Below are positions 33,329 to 45,261 of a stretch of 64,000 nucleotides of DNA, one piece after another. This DNA is from Macrotrachela quadricornifera (Eukaryota; Rotifera; Eurotatoria; Philodinida; Philodinidae): positions 825,463 to 889,462 of the forward strand of contig JAJEKB010021601.1 of assembly GCA_022393335.1 (NCBI GenBank), written 5' to 3'. Under the pieces are notes generated by a model, which saw nothing but the letters and a program-made list of their open reading frames with translations, made no database searches and was not told the origin of the DNA. The first letter of the stretch is position 1, and each line of letters starts with the position of its first letter. A program made the position numbers and the translations under genes.

Positions 33329-35188
33329 TTAGTTTCTATTATTTCTAAATTTGTCAATAGGAACAGCATTTAATAATTGTTTTAGATCAATATTTGGTAA
33401 TTTTTCTCCACCCATTGAAATAGCTTTATAAAGTGTAGTTGCATATCGAAGTGTTCTATTTGTACCTTCATAATAATCATAAAATTTAAATAGATCAAGT
33501 GCTGGTGATTTTAATAATCTAGCAGGTATTCCAAAAGCTTCAGCTACAATAATTCCATGTAATGATGTTGATATAACAAATGAACTTTGTAAAATTAAAT
33601 TTAACATTTCATTCCATGGTAAAAATGCATTAACTGTAACCACGGGATTTAATCTAGGTGAAATAAGATTTTTTCCAGCATCTATATAATGTAATATAAG
33701 AAGTATTGATATAGTTGGTTTTGAAAATTTTTTATATGATGTTAAATAATATGGTAATAATAATGCTGGATCACCATAGATTTCTGGTACAGATATATTA
33801 TATTTTGATATAAGAAATTGTCTTGTTCGTGGACCACGAACTGATCTTATATCAAGTGTATGCATTATTTTATATGTTAAATTAGATGGAAATTCTAATG
33901 GATTTAATATTCCTGAACCCCATATAACATCATTTGCACATACATAATGAAATATACTACCAATAGCTAATAAACGACCATTACCACATGATATTTTAGA
34001 TTTATAATCTGTAATTAACGATATATTAAAACCAACAATTGATTTTATAAGAATATGAGATAATTTATCACCAAAATTTTCATTGATATTATTTAATCTC
34101 CAATAAAATAATGGAAAATCTTTATTTATATTTATATTTTTATCATGTAGGAGATTATATTCATTTCTATAGGATAATGATATAAATGTTTTTCCTATAC
34201 TAAAAAATATAATTAAATTTAAAATAATAAATAAAATAAATCGTTGACGTGATTGATAAATAAATCTTATTAAATTTATTTTATAGAATAATATTCCAAT
34301 AATTATAATTATATTTCCTAATATCATCATTAAATTTATTTTAGTATGAAAATAAATAATTGATGCCAAAATTAATATTGGACGTTTTAATTGTGTTAAT
34401 ATACTATGAGATATTAAATTTATTCTACTACATATTGTTATCGATGTACTATTATATAAAAAACTACATAAACCTATTAGACATAATATATTTAGATTTT
34501 TTTTAATTAATAAATATGATAAATCATTTAATAATAATAATAGAAATGATAATAATGTACTAATTAGATATAAAAATATTTGTGTTAATATTTCATTATG
34601 TTCTATATTAATATATTGAATTGAAATATTTCGACTAACCATTATTAAATTAGTTAACATGCCAAGAATTATTGTTGTAAAAAATAAATTACATTGATCA
34701 CTACGCCATGTTGATAAAATAACACCTAATAATATTAAAATAATTCCAATATATTTTTCGTTATTATTTTTATTCTTTTCTTTATTTTTATTCTTTAGAG
34801 GTATAATACATAATAATAAACTAGATAATAATGGTTCTAAAGCACGAATTGTATGAACACAAGGAATATTTGACATAATTAATGTTAAATTCATAATTAA
34901 TGTTCCTATTGAATGTAATATACCAGCAAATATAAGAATTATTTTATTATTATTTGAATATTTCATATTTAATGATAAAAGTTTTCTCGAAGTCAAATAT
35001 AATATTATTATTCCAATTAAACATGAAATATTTTGAATAAATGATGCTACACATATTATTGTATAGATATTTAAATTGTTTTCATTCAATTGTGATGAAG
35101 AAAAAAATTCTTGAAGAAATAAAGAACATCCAGTTGATGTTGAATACCATATTAAAACAAATAAGACTGTATATATAATCATTGTCAT
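33329..35188 (-). CDS. SLC35/TPT-type transporter fused to polysaccharide pyruvyl transferase, 619 aa
   Basis: Single uninterrupted frame with two domains. Residues about 1-310 are a 10-helix sugar-phosphate/nucleotide-sugar transporter of the TPT (SLC35E-like) family. Typical segments are NIPCVHTIRALEPLLSSLLL and ILTQLKRPILILASIIYFHT, then MILGNIIIIIGILFY. A further hydrophobic helix (about 313-333) links to residues about 350-610, a polysaccharide pyruvyl transferase domain (WcaK/CsaB/ExoV type): N371-F-G-D374, LLAIGSIFHYV, DVIWGSGILN, IRSVRGPRTRQFL, YGDPALLLPYY and SLHGIIVAEAFGIPA with His544. Pyruvyl transferases add ketal pyruvate from phosphoenolpyruvate to sugars; a TPT-type carrier could supply the donor to the Golgi lumen (inference). 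The pyruvyl transferase family is mainly bacterial, fungal and algal, so horizontal gain is likely. Codons are strongly A/T-ending. No stop or frameshift; probably functional. Confidence 0.87.
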   Translation of the reverse strand: MTMIIYTVLFVLIWYSTSTGCSLFLQEFFSSSQLNENNLNIYTIICVASFIQNISCLIGIIILYLTSRKLLSLNMKYSNNNKIILIFAGILHSIGTLIMNLTLIMSNIPCVHTIRALEPLLSSLLLCIIPLKNKNKEKNKNNNEKYIGIILILLGVILSTWRSDQCNLFFTTIILGMLTNLIMVSRNISIQYINIEHNEILTQIFLYLISTLLSFLLLLLNDLSYLLIKKNLNILCLIGLCSFLYNSTSITICSRINLISHSILTQLKRPILILASIIYFHTKINLMMILGNIIIIIGILFYKINLIRFIYQSRQRFILFIILNLIIFFSIGKTFISLSYRNEYNLLHDKNININKDFPLFYWRLNNINENFGDKLSHILIKSIVGFNISLITDYKSKISCGNGRLLAIGSIFHYVCANDVIWGSGILNPLEFPSNLTYKIMHTLDIRSVRGPRTRQFLISKYNISVPEIYGDPALLLPYYLTSYKKFSKPTISILLILHYIDAGKNLISPRLNPVVTVNAFLPWNEMLNLILQSSFVISTSLHGIIVAEAFGIPARLLKSPALDLFKFYDYYEGTNRTLRYATTLYKAISMGGEKLPNIDLKQLLNAVPIDKFRNNRN

Positions 35189-38100
35189 ATTTTATTTATT
35201 TATTATCTTTAATCACAAAATAATCATACAGTATTATTGACGAAAATCAAAACCTTTTTTTTTAATTTATCATTTATTATAAAATTGATAAATGGCCAAG
35301 ACTTTACGTTAAAATTAGATAAGCAAGTGTATTATGCATCGAGGAATGAAAATAATACTAGAGAGGAGAATTAAAGAAATATTTATATTTTGATGAATGT
35401 ATAAGCAACTTTCAATTATTCTATAGATTCAATCTATTTATATAAATGTTTGAGTCATGAACGTCACGTCTGTAGTTTGACAAAAATAGATAGATAGGTA
35501 AGTAGGTAACTTGACAAACGGATATATAAACACGTAGAGAGATAGACTAGCTGCTTTTTAATATTTTCTAAAAATTCGATCAAGGCTATGTATATTAGTT
35601 AGAGAAGATATCCATATATGAAAGATATAAGAGATATAGAAGTTATGCAAGATATTTTCGCCTCACTCGTCACTAAATAAATGGCCTGTATGTAACTTAT
35701 ATTCACTATATTTCGTATAGAACTTAATTAAGTTTCTCAGAAAATGATAGATGACACAATATAGACAGATAAATAGGTGAATAGATTACTGAAAAATAGT
35801 TGGCACTTACAGAAACCTATATAAATAATAAATACGGTTTAAATCAAATGACAATAACTTACCTAATTATGCATACAAATATGAATATGAGTCGAGGTTC
35901 TTCAGGAAATAGTACACTGATACAAAAAGGTCAGATACGTAAGATATGAGTGTTTCTTCAGAGATGAATGCTCAAGTTTCAATTTTGTAATTGCATTAAT
36001 GGGATAATTAAGGTTTCAAAGTTTTGAGGGTACGATACTTAAAAAAGAAACCTTTTAATCTTTTCTCATTCTTACGGTAAATTGTTCATTTATCACTTTT
36101 ATAATAAACAACAAATGAAAAAAAAAAAAACATTATGGTTTTTATATATACTTAGAGTAAAGTGTTTGTTCATTACTAGTAATAAGTGTTAAATAGAAAG
36201 AGAATTCATATTTATTCTATAAATGTAAGGTGAAGTTTTCGTCATTTATCACTTTTATCGTAAAATAATGTAAGTCGATACATTTGTACTTTACTTTAAT
36301 ACTTATTTTTGAAAGCATATTCATATTACAAGTCGAATTAAACATCTGATTATTCTAAAAAAACATTTGATACGCGGCAATTATATGTGAAAAAATATTG
36401 AGTAGAATTTCATTGTCTTTACTTTTATTATTTTTCTCCAGTATAAAATTATTCATCCGATTTAGTAAGAAAATACACATCCTTATGACGAACACATCGA
36501 AGGTGAATTAATTATTAAAAATTTTAGAAAAAACGATAAATCAGTACCATTTTTCAAAGTCGACTAGCAGGGGGCGTAGAAAGATCTTTGAAACCACACT
36601 GATTACATATGGTAATGTCTGATACTATTAATAATATTAAGACAATTATTCGTGCAACTAATGAAAAATAAAATAGCATCTATTTAAATTTTATTGATAG
36701 ATCATAGTAATTATTAAATGAATCTAGCTACTGACGAGGCTATCTTAGATGTTGGCTGATGCCATAATAAATAGTGATCTTCTAGTACTATTTTTGATTT
36801 GTTGATAATACTTGTCTTCACAAGTGAAACAATCGATGTTCATTATTAGATAAACCATTTTTATGAAAAGTATCGACAGTCATGTTATTGATTTCGTCTT
36901 ACATTGAATATTTACATACGAACCGTTCTAAGACATATGAACAACTATGTCGGCATATCATAGTATATAAACTGACGATATTGACAGAAATATATAACGT
37001 TGTTGGTAAAAGCTCATACCTATCACGATAATGTTCCAATCATAGATAGAATTGGTTGAGACGTTTCTAATCATTCTAAATCAATCTGTCTAATATACTG
37101 ACTCAGCTGGCAAAAAAAGAAGAAAATGAACCAACAGTCAGAAATTCAACTGATAAAAAATTGATCGAATTTATCTCGAATAATACACTCGTTATCTCTG
37201 AATGAGTATACCTGTACAATTCTACTGCATGATAAAAAGTGGATGTCGTATAATTCTTTGGATTTATTAAACTAGAAAAATTTCTGTAAAATAATTTTCT
37301 AAGAATGTTTATCCACAAGATAGGCATGACCTTTTTAAAAGGGTTTTGAAGTTTTAGTGCTTCTTTCTTTTAAATCCTTATCTAAAAATCCTTCCAATTC
37401 TTAAAATCCAATCAATGACAAATATCTAAATCGAATACAGACACACAAACATGTTGCGTATGAACATGTGAATAGTTATATCTTGATATGTGTGTGTAAA
37501 TATGTTGAGCATTATATTATACTTGTACGGAATGTTAATGATAAATAATCTTCAATATTCACTTGAAAACTATAAAGATTGCTATTGATCGAGACGAGTA
37601 AATGAGATAATAATTTGGGATTTTGAATCACACTTCCTATTTTTCAGATTTTCAAAATATTGCTATCTAGATCCCTAATTAATATTAAAAATAAATAAGA
37701 AGTTCAAAGAAGAATAAGTTTTCTTACTATTCTCTGTAATTAAAACATTGAAACAGAAACTACGAACTTATTGAAAGTTTGTAACAACCAACTAAAATGT
37801 AAGAAATTAATAAAAATAGGAAAAATTGATTCCATCAAGGATAATGAAATTGACTAAAATTATGAGTAAAAAATTATCGGTTTCGTTTCAATTCTGACAA
37901 TATCGTCAGAAATGAGATTGATAGCTCACAACAAACAAATCAGTAAAGAGAAAATGTAGCACATACTATGAAAGAATACATGCACATAAAGATCGATCGA
38001 CATAGGCAAACAAATGAATGAATAATTGTCTCATCTAGATGTTGTCCTTTAAGTATAAAAATACTTTATTTCTATAATAAAGTTAACGTAAATACTTCAA

Positions 38101-39530
38101 CTTTAACATTGAAATTAAAATGGAATACTTTCATATGAAATTGAAAGTTAAAGATAAAGTAGGAAATCTTGTTGGTTTCTTATATTTGATGATATATAGA
38201 ATTTTAAAACTAAAGAGAAGCCAGAATGGTTGTATAAAACTAAACAAAAAAATTTTATAAAAAAAAATACTATTTTTCACCATTCTCCATTTTAATTTCT
38301 GCTTATTTTATGAATAAGTAATTCATATAGTATTTAAATACGACTAAAAATGATCAATAATCATTGCTAAATAAGAAAATACATAAATTAATATAAAAAA
38401 AGATTCTTTTATTTAAACAATTTGATATTTAGACAATACTCAAAATAAATAGAATTGAGGAATTAATGGAGTTTCAAAGTCATCAGCCTATTTAGAATAA
38501 TCGAAATATTAAGCATAATATATGTTTTTGAACTATCAGAATATTAGAGTATGATAAGAATTTTATAATGTTTAGGGTTCAGAAGCTATCAGAATTTCGG
38601 AGTTATTTTCAGTTGGAATATTTTTAACTATCAAATATACGAATTCCAGAATAATCAGATTTACGCAATCGGTAGAAATATTTACAAGTAGGAATAATGC
38701 TCACTGGAACGGGATTCAAATATGCATAGGCCAAGTAATAAGACTGTAACAATTACATATTAGTTCAGCTCTCGTGATCTAATTACCTAATTCGGTTGTG
38801 AAAAATTCGGCTGATGAACTATTCTTTCCAAAAAAAAGAACTAGTGAAAATGCGGCAGACAGAGATGATCTTGATCAACTAACAATGGTTCTTTTTGTGT
38901 AAGAACTGGTTACGCATATTGCAAAAAGAAAACAACAATCTGTGATTTCTGGTGATTTAAAATGACTTTTATGAGTTAAAATCGAGTTATTTTTGATTGT
39001 TATCATCTATGAAAATCAATTGAAAATCAATGTTGTTGAGAATGAGATTGCGGATACAGAAATTCAGTCTGGAACTAGGAAAATGCCTTGCAATTACGCT
39101 TGTTGAATCTAGTCAATTGCTAGTGATTCTAAAGGATTTTGAGGTTGAGGGTGAAGTTGCTGTACCTACTGATAGGCTCAGAATGAAAATTGAAATCGAA
39201 TAGGAATACTTATTGAGGTTTTCCAAACATATGACAATTATTTGGAAAAAATTATATAAAAATTGAAGATTGCTTCTGATTTTAATTCTGAGGGCATCAG
39301 TAGGTAGAACATCTTTTGTTCGAAAAAATGTTGAAATTACTATAGAACTTTAAATTTTCCACTAGTAATTGTGTCATTACTAATATCACAAATCTATGAA
39401 TCATTTTCGAAAAAGTATAGACATGTAGAACTCAATGAGAGGAACAGTTTAATCAGTAGAAAATATTAAAAACATTAATTATTTCTAATAAAAATTAGGT
39501 TTCAATAGTCCCAGCTAAATTAGCTGAGTT
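35189..39530. other. Long intergenic region, no supported gene
   Basis: 4.3 kb of AT-rich sequence. Scattered open stretches (for example minus 37327-37103) lack recognisable content or exon partners. No transposon protein or clear long repeat seen. Confidence 0.5.
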
Positions 39531-40021
39531 TGCCAAATTATCCCGAACATTTACATTAATTGCCAAATCACCCCATCCGGGGTAATTTGGCACAAAGTTT
39601 TGTTTTAGTGGTTCTTTTGTACATGATACTACATGGATTTGGTAAAACACTGAAAGGAAAGATTAGTATAGACTTGTAGAGAAATGTTTGGGCTATCGAA
39701 TGGTATAATTTTTATAAAAAAAACTATTTAAAATTACATGAAAAATTAGATTTTATTATTTATCAGTAAAATACGTGTGATTGCGAAATTACCCCGCATA
39801 CATACATTGATTGCCAAATCACCCCATGTGGGGTAATTTGGCAAAGTCAATAGTAGGTCTTACCAAAATGACCGTGGAAACGTTACCAGAAGGAATTTTT
39901 AAAAACTAAAAAGACCATTCGATAGAGAAATATTTTTACTACACATTTAGTAGCCAAAATTTTTTTCTATCATTTATAATAAAATAAGACAAAAAATAAA
40001 TTTCGTGTGCCAAATTACCCC
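39531..40021. repeat. TGCCAAATTACCCC hairpin repeats
   Basis: Two near-identical hairpins, at 39561-39592 (TGCCAAATCACCCC, then AT, then CCGGGGTAATTTGGCA) and 39812-39842, are each preceded by a third copy of the half-site (39531 and about 39784, AAATTAYCCCG). A last half-site TGCCAAATTACCCC sits at 40007-40020. The block therefore has two diverged tandem units of about 200-255 bp with palindromic junctions. It could be a MITE family with TGCCAAATTACCCC termini or a small satellite. It ends about 250 bp before the nuclear receptor start. Confidence 0.6.
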
Positions 40022-40272
40022 TCCTTACTCTATATCATATAACCCAAAATGGAATGGAAAGAAAAATCATTTTGTTTTTCTTCCCGTGAGAAAAGTAAAA
40101 GAAAAATGTTAACTTATGACGAGAGAGTCATACAGAGACCAAAGTAACATTATCGTTCTGCACAGAACGGAAAAAAAAATATGCACGCAGTTGACCTTAT
40201 TCTTTTCTTTAATATATATATATATATATTTCTGAATATATTTTCATTTTGATTTTGTTTAATTTAGTAAAC

Positions 40273-41529
40273 ATGAATAACAATTCAAATTTAATTAAAC
40301 GACCAAAAAAATCAAATCTATCTGAATGTAAAATATGTGGATCACCTGCATCATATTCATATTTTGGTGTTATTTCATGTTCTTCATGTAAAATATTCTT
40401 TAGAAGAAATGCTGAACATGGACAAGTTTGTATTTATTTTGTTAAATTAATATATATATATATATATATTACAAAATTAATTTTCTTAAGAAATTATTAA
40501 AATGTCATTTTAATAATAATTGTGAAATAAATTTAAATACTCGTCATACATGTGCATCATGTAGACTTGTAAAATGTTTTAATCAAGGTATGCAAGTAAA
40601 AATGATTCGTCATGTATCAATAAAAAATAAAAATTCAACATCAAAAACTATAGTCAAATTAAATCAACCAGAATATGTAAAAATAAATTTTATTTTTTTT
40701 TCTTTTTTAAAAAAAAAATAATTTATATTTTCTTTTTGTTTATTTAAATTAGCTTCCAACAATAAATTTATTAGAAAAAGATAATTCAACATTTGATAAT
40801 GATCAATGGACACTTTTATCAAATATAATTCATAGTTATGATGATTCAAAATTATTCTTAATAGCAAAACTTTTAAAAAATGATAATCAATTAAATAGAT
40901 CTTTAACAACACTTAATAAATCAATTGTACAAGAATTAGTGACAAATTTTTATGATATAACTGGAATATGTCTTCGATTAAATAAAGATATAACTCATTT
41001 ATCATCTAATGATCGATCAATATTACTTCATACAGCTGCTAATAATGTAACATGTTTAGGTGCAAATTTTATTCTTCATCATTCAAATTTAATTAATGAT
41101 GAAATTTTTTGGAAATATCTTAAAGATTCATATGGAAAATTAATAATGGATATTCATCATTGGTCAGCAAAGTTTACTGAATTAGATATAACTTTATTTA
41201 AATTAGGAATTGCTTTATTTACTTTTTCAATAAATTCGCGAATATTTTATAAAAATATTTTAAATGAATATACATCTATAAATCAAATATTAAATATTCA
41301 AAATAAATATACTGAATTAACATGGAAATATCTTATTTATAAATATGGTTATTATCAATCTATTAAAAAATTTCTTCATTTAATTCAATGGTTTTTGAGT
41401 GTTACTGTATTTATATCATATACACATACTGCTTCAACATATGTTCATGATATTGAATCATTAATTGAACGAACTGAATTAGCATTTATACTTGATGATG
41501 ATAACAGAATTATAGAAACTAAAAACTAA
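40273..41529 (+). CDS. Nuclear hormone receptor (3 exons)
   Basis: Exons 40273-40425, 40491-40676 and 40753-41529 give about 371 residues. Both introns (65 and 76 bp) are GT-AG and phase 0. The DNA-binding domain is complete: first zinc finger CKICGSPASYSYFGVISCSS with P-box CSSCK, then FFRRNA, then across the first intron LKCHFNNNCEI, and CASCRLVKCFNQGM closing the second finger. A variable hinge (residues about 95-112) leads to a divergent ligand-binding-type region in exon 3 (SNDRSILLHTAANNVTCLGA, FKLGIALFTFS), which fits helices 3-7 of the receptor fold. It should be a sequence-specific nuclear transcription factor; ligand and subfamily cannot be told. The ATG at 40273 follows an acceptor-like TTTAG, so a 5' UTR intron is possible. 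Codons are strongly AT-ended. Confidence 0.88.
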
Positions 41530-42667
41530 TTATCAACAATTGAAACTTATTTTTTATTGATTTCTTTTTTTTTTTTTCAAAAAAAAAACAAATAAAATAA
41601 GAAATCTTGTTTTTGATCAAAGATTAAATAAAAGTTAAATATAACTTTGATATTATTAGAGATTTTATTTATTATGTATACTCATTCAAAAAGTCTTAAG
41701 TATAGTTTCTTTTTACACTGATATGTAAAATTCATCTATCTTCTTAAGTTTTGTTATACTAATAGGAAATATATGATAATATTAATCTTTAACATAAAAA
41801 AATTTCATTCAAAAAATAATTAATGCTTTATAGAACTTATTATTTAATTGGTTGTTTTTTTTTTTTTTTTGAAGGAAAGAATTATATTGTAGAAAATATT
41901 CTAACAATGTATTCATTCAATACTTGATGAAATGAATAAAGATTTAAAAGCTTCATCAACAAAATTACTTCGTAAAAATATCTCTTCGTTACTCAAGTCG
42001 AACAAAAAAAAAGAAAATATTTTGTTATGATGACGGCTATAGGAATTATTCAAATGATTCAATAGTAAACAACTAGATTGCATGAGCAATTATCTAGAGA
42101 GTGGGGAGTTTTGAAAGTTAATCAAGCATTATTATGAACTAATGTCGAAGTTTTTTTTTAAATGCCAGTCCTCATTTTTTGAATAATTCTTCACCATTGG
42201 TAGCTAGTGAGAGCAAGTTTTCAACAATTGATAGGGCGTCGAAAGCAACATCTGGCTATACGCGAGACATTAGGATTAAACAATATTTCTATAATGTCTT
42301 TATAGCCCTTTCCGGCTGGGTGTATCCATTTAGATACGTTAAGTTACTACTTTACGAAAATCTGATCTGTAGTGATGGTATCAAATTTTTTGACAATTTA
42401 ATAATTAAGTTAACACATTTTGGCATAAATTTATGCGTTTAGAAGAAGGACAAAACAATTCACTTGGAAATTAACCGGTTCCACACTTAATGCTCCAAAA
42501 TAGCATCCGTATGGAAATGGTCTTATTCTCATGTCTCTAAATAATCTAACTTCGAAGGAATTAGTTATTAATTTTCCTTCATAGACCTATTGTCTATTGC
42601 ATTACTAAGATGGATTATTCACAAGACGCGAACGATAAAATATTGGCATGTATCCATTTGGATACAT
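41530..42667. other. Intergenic, no supported gene
   Basis: Poly-T tracts near 41565 and 41860. An ATGTATCCATTTGGATACAT palindrome (about 42647-42666) lies just before the next foldback element. No gene seen. Confidence 0.45.
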
Positions 42668-43203
42668 CCGGTCACTAGGGGACAAAAAATTTTGAAAAAA
42701 TCTTTGTTTTTTTCGTCTATCCAAATTGAACATTTTGTAGTTTTTTTTTACATCTATACCTGCATACGTAATCACAATTTGTCTGTTTGTCTGTGTTTTG
42801 CAAGTCAAAGCTTGAATATTTATAGAATGCTGTGAGATTTTCCAATGTGGTGAAAAAATAGCTCAATTTTTTCAAGAAATTTCTGGTCATTCAAAAGCAT
42901 CCTAGAAGGTGTCTGAACGTTTTGTAATAATCTAGTTCTAAAAATATATTGAATGTGCAAAAAATTTCTAGGATGTTCTTGAATGAACAGAAATTTCCTG
43001 GAAAAACTAAGCTAATTTTTCATCATACTGGAAAATCTTAGACCATTCTACAAAATATTCAAGTTTTGATCGGTAATATACAGACAAACAGACAAACCAT
43101 AGTTATGTCTACAAGTATAGATGTAAAAAACTACAAAATATTCAATTTGAATAGGCGAAAAAAGAAAGAGTTTTTTAAAACTTTTCTTACCACTACGGTC
43201 TAA
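42668..43203. mobile_element. Foldback element, about 535 bp
   Basis: The left arm, 42668 to about 42905 (CGGTCACTAGGGGACAAAAA, later TTTGTCTGTTTGTCTGT), is inverted in the right arm, about 42965-43203 (reverse complement GACCGTAGTGGTAAGAAAAG, later TTTGTCTGTTTGTCTGT). A short loop lies between. Both arms share TTTTGTAGTTTTTTACATCT and AGAAATTTCTG-type segments. No coding capacity. Non-autonomous DNA-transposon relic; target duplication not resolved. Confidence 0.7.
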
Positions 43204-45261
43204 CAACACGAGAAATGCATGAAAAAATTTTTCTGCACCTTTGCTCTGGTAGCCGGCTGAAAAGGGTTGAAGAAATTGTCATGATTATTAGTCGTGACGT
43301 GTTTCAGCTTATTCTCTCCATCGATTCGCTCGTGCTTTTTCTCTTCTGTGATCGTTTTTTATTCTTTTGGTATTTCGATTGATATCTTGTTTTGTTTTTG
43401 TAGAAGATACATGGAAAAAAATTAATTCTAGAAACAGAAAAGTGAACCATGTAATACTTTGTAGTGAAACTTATAAGTTAACTAATTGCACTATATTGAT
43501 GAGATCGATGAAAGTTCAGCCTAGAAATAAATGAGTGAAAAGAAAATAAGCATCGGCTAATTTATTTTATATCACGTCACGGCAGCGACAGATTTTCAGA
43601 TACGATGGACACTTCTGTATGGAGCTGTTATATACTTGCTATTTTTATTCGAAAATTATTAAGCAATCTAATTGGCGATTAGTTTCAAATATTGAACTGT
43701 TTCCAAAAGATTGTAAGAAAGGAATTCTGACATGCCTTCATTTTTCGATTCCATTTTGTATCTTGCGATTATTTATCGTCTTCTCAGTTATTGCATTGCT
43801 AGAGAACAAAAAGTTCACTCCTTGATTTTTCTTGTCTTCTTTTTATCCTTAAATATTAATCTGATTTTCTTATACAGAGTGAAAAAAAATCATTTTAACA
43901 ATGAAAAGCAAGTTTAAAACTTGTAAAATGTTAGTAACACATAGAATGTCCAGTGACTATGCATTAGACACAGCCTTTTGATGTGATACTCAGGGTACAC
44001 AAGAGTTAAATTTTCGATGAAAAAAAATTCGTTGAAAGACTCGAAACATTTATGAGTCGATGTAATTTTCAATGCTAGTTACAAATATATAAAAGATTCC
44101 ACAGACTTCTTTGGCAGTTTTCAGAAATTCAATTCTTCGGATTCTTTCTCAGAAAAGATGTTGCCTTTAAAGTTATTGGTTTATCTAGCAGACTAACTAT
44201 TCGCAATATTCTATAAAATACTGCGTTGAGTAATAATTGAATAAAGTTCAAACTCGATTGATTATAAATAGAAGTGAACTTCTTAAATGCCATGAAGTTG
44301 CTAAATTGTTTCGGTTTAATCCTAATACTGGATTAGATTCCCGCATCTGTTTCATTCTCATTACTGTTTATAACTTATGAAAATTATATACATGTTGTTT
44401 TAAATAATATCAGTTTGAGAATTTCTAAATATTCAAATGCAGTAGTGAAGGTCTTTTCTTTTAGCAAGATAATACATTTTTGATTATCGAAAAGAATATC
44501 AAAGCATCTTTTCTCATTGTAGAAAGAAGATCAATCGAATGACTAACTTCATTGCCAACATTAATGGTAGAACATTGGTCAGATCCGAGATTTCATTGAT
44601 TCCAAATAATTCTCGAGAACTTTCCATTATTGTCATACCAAAATATATGATTGTTCGGAACATAGAAAAAAAAGGATCCATGATAATTCCTAGACCGGCG
44701 CAGACAACACCATGTTTTATCCTTACAATAAGAGAGAAATTTTTTCTTAAAATCTGGTTAATCGATTGTAATTGGAACAACTAAATTTACTTTTTTCTAT
44801 TTTTTTCCTCTGCAAAGAGAGAAGTCATCTTAACTAGAAAAACAAAGGACAGTACTAATTGCTAGCCAGCACTTACTACTATAAGAACTCTAGGAAAGAA
44901 CAGGTTATTACAAATGATTTACTTATCTAAACTTGTAAAGAATATATGTATAAGTATATCTCAGCAGTTGAGAGTGACTTTTTCTATTATTTGTTGAAGC
45001 AGATTTAATAATAGCGCGTTATACTTGCAAGATTTACTATTCTCGAAAAGATAGTTTCAATTCATCAAATATGAATATGAGATTCTCTCTATTACAATGT
45101 AAATAAAACGTTCTTTTTCAACATAAAAACATATAAATCAATACAGCTTAACAAGTTCCATCTAATGACGAAGTTTTTGATTTTCAAAGAATATGACACA
45201 ATGTCAGTAGTCCCAGATGTATTTCTATCCCAAAATAAAATACGTAAAACTAAAGGAGAGA
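43204..45261. other. Intergenic, no supported gene
   Basis: Complementary open stretches of about 85 codons at 44514-44784 on both strands are mutually exclusive and have no family match. A short frame at 43619-43825 has one hydrophobic segment but no supporting context. Nothing else recognised. Confidence 0.45.

Noticed and set aside
40200..40470. TA dinucleotide runs as regulatory elements
   Set aside because: Simple microsatellites; one of them lies inside the first intron of the nuclear receptor gene. No specific function can be argued.
44514..44784. Pair of 81- and 88-codon frames on opposite strands
   Set aside because: Mutually antisense, no motif and no supporting exon structure.
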